Positions 63,758 through 64,000 of a stretch of DNA of 64,000 nucleotides are shown here, one piece after another. The notes beneath the pieces were generated by a model that was not told where the DNA came from, made no database searches, and was given only the letters and a program-made list of their open reading frames with translations. The stretch comes from Myxococcus stipitatus DSM 14675 (GTDB taxonomy: Bacteria; Myxococcota; Myxococcia; Myxococcales; Myxococcaceae), in contig NC_020126.1 in assembly GCF_000331735.1 (NCBI RefSeq), positions 4,774,001 through 4,838,000 on the forward strand, written 5' to 3'. Positions within the stretch are counted from its first letter, which is position 1, and the number at the start of each line of letters is the position of its first letter. A program made the translations under genes and the position numbers.

Positions 63758-64000
63758 ATGGCGCGCGTCCATCCCTTCCCGGCCTTGCTGCCCTCTCTGG
63801 CTCGGACTCTCGAGCCCTCTGGTGTCGTGCCGCGTGGAAACGCGGCGCCCCAACCGGCTCATGTCCGGCCTCTGCTGGAGGCGGCGAATCCCTCGGCGGA
63901 GCTTCGCCGTCAGCGGGAGTCGGGGGTGTTGCTGATAGACGCCCGGCCCTCGCTGTACGTGGTGGAGGTCCACAGTCAGGCGGGCAAGCTGGGAGGCCCG
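63758..64000 (+). CDS. Possible DUF1015-family protein, N-terminal part
   Basis: 81 codons are open from ATG at 63758 to the window end. The start M-A-R-V-H-P-F-P-A-L-L-P and a later D-A-R-P-S-L-Y-V-V-E-V strand resemble the opening of DUF1015 proteins (unknown function, often soluble). The identification rests on these two segments only. The gene continues beyond the window. Confidence 0.45.
   Translation, partial: MARVHPFPALLPSLARTLEPSGVVPRGNAAPQPAHVRPLLEAANPSAELRRQRESGVLLIDARPSLYVVEVHSQAGKLGGP

Overview
The window is about 64 kb of very GC-rich, densely packed bacterial DNA. It comes from a myxobacterium, most likely Myxococcus or a close relative. The strongest evidence is a complete frz chemosensory cluster at 52.1-60.3 kb: frzZ diverges from frzA-frzB-frzCD-frzE-frzG-frzF. 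frzS lies near it, with an ECF sigma / anti-sigma pair and an alanine dehydrogenase between them. High GC, many lipoproteins, Pro/Ala-rich linkers and TTG/GTG starts fit the same group. No rRNA, tRNA, CRISPR array, insertion sequence or prophage was recognised.

Layout. 0-8.5 kb: end of nadD, a large surface metallopeptidase/propeller/barrel protein, a conserved unknown, and a DUF2520 dehydrogenase coupled to a ClpA/C-type ATPase. 8.7-15.3 kb: a six-gene export operon (Yip1-like protein, TolC-like channel, MacA-like adaptor, ABC ATPase, two MacB/FtsX-type permeases). 15.4-17.1 kb: a cysteine synthase and a methyltransferase-like protein. 17.3-22.4 kb: a CreBCD-like module (CreD-like membrane protein, exported partner, histidine kinase, response regulator) and an overlooked 49-residue membrane protein. 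22.5-28.5 kb: exported and cytosolic unknowns, a GNAT acetyltransferase, a VWA lipoprotein, an orphan DnaC/IstB-type ATPase and a small Cys-rich exported peptide.

28.7-33.8 kb is the most unusual stretch. It has an unrecognised 562-residue protein with unusually A/T-ending codons, a PTP-like (phytase-type) phosphatase, a DUF692/MNIO-type iron enzyme with a long C-terminal extension, and uridine kinase. 33.8-45.4 kb: a MetX-like alpha/beta hydrolase without its nucleophile, membrane and propeller unknowns, a HARE-HTH protein fused to a degenerate Mrr-like domain, a 107-bp noncoding tandem repeat, two lipoproteins, birA, coaX and a conserved unknown. 45.5-52.0 kb: frzS, an anti-sigma factor, an ECF sigma factor, ald and an orphan radical SAM protein. 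60.3-64.0 kb: a PHA-system protein, a class II photolyase, an exported multi-pass membrane protein and the start of a possible DUF1015 protein.

How the genes work together. In the Frz pathway (established in Myxococcus xanthus), the soluble receptor FrzCD with FrzA and FrzB controls the FrzE kinase, which phosphorylates FrzZ. FrzF and FrzG methylate and demethylate FrzCD. FrzS acts at the cell pole in type IV pilus-based motility. The 8.7-15.3 kb operon encodes the parts of a complete tripartite exporter spanning both membranes. Stem-loops in several intergenic gaps mark likely transcript ends.
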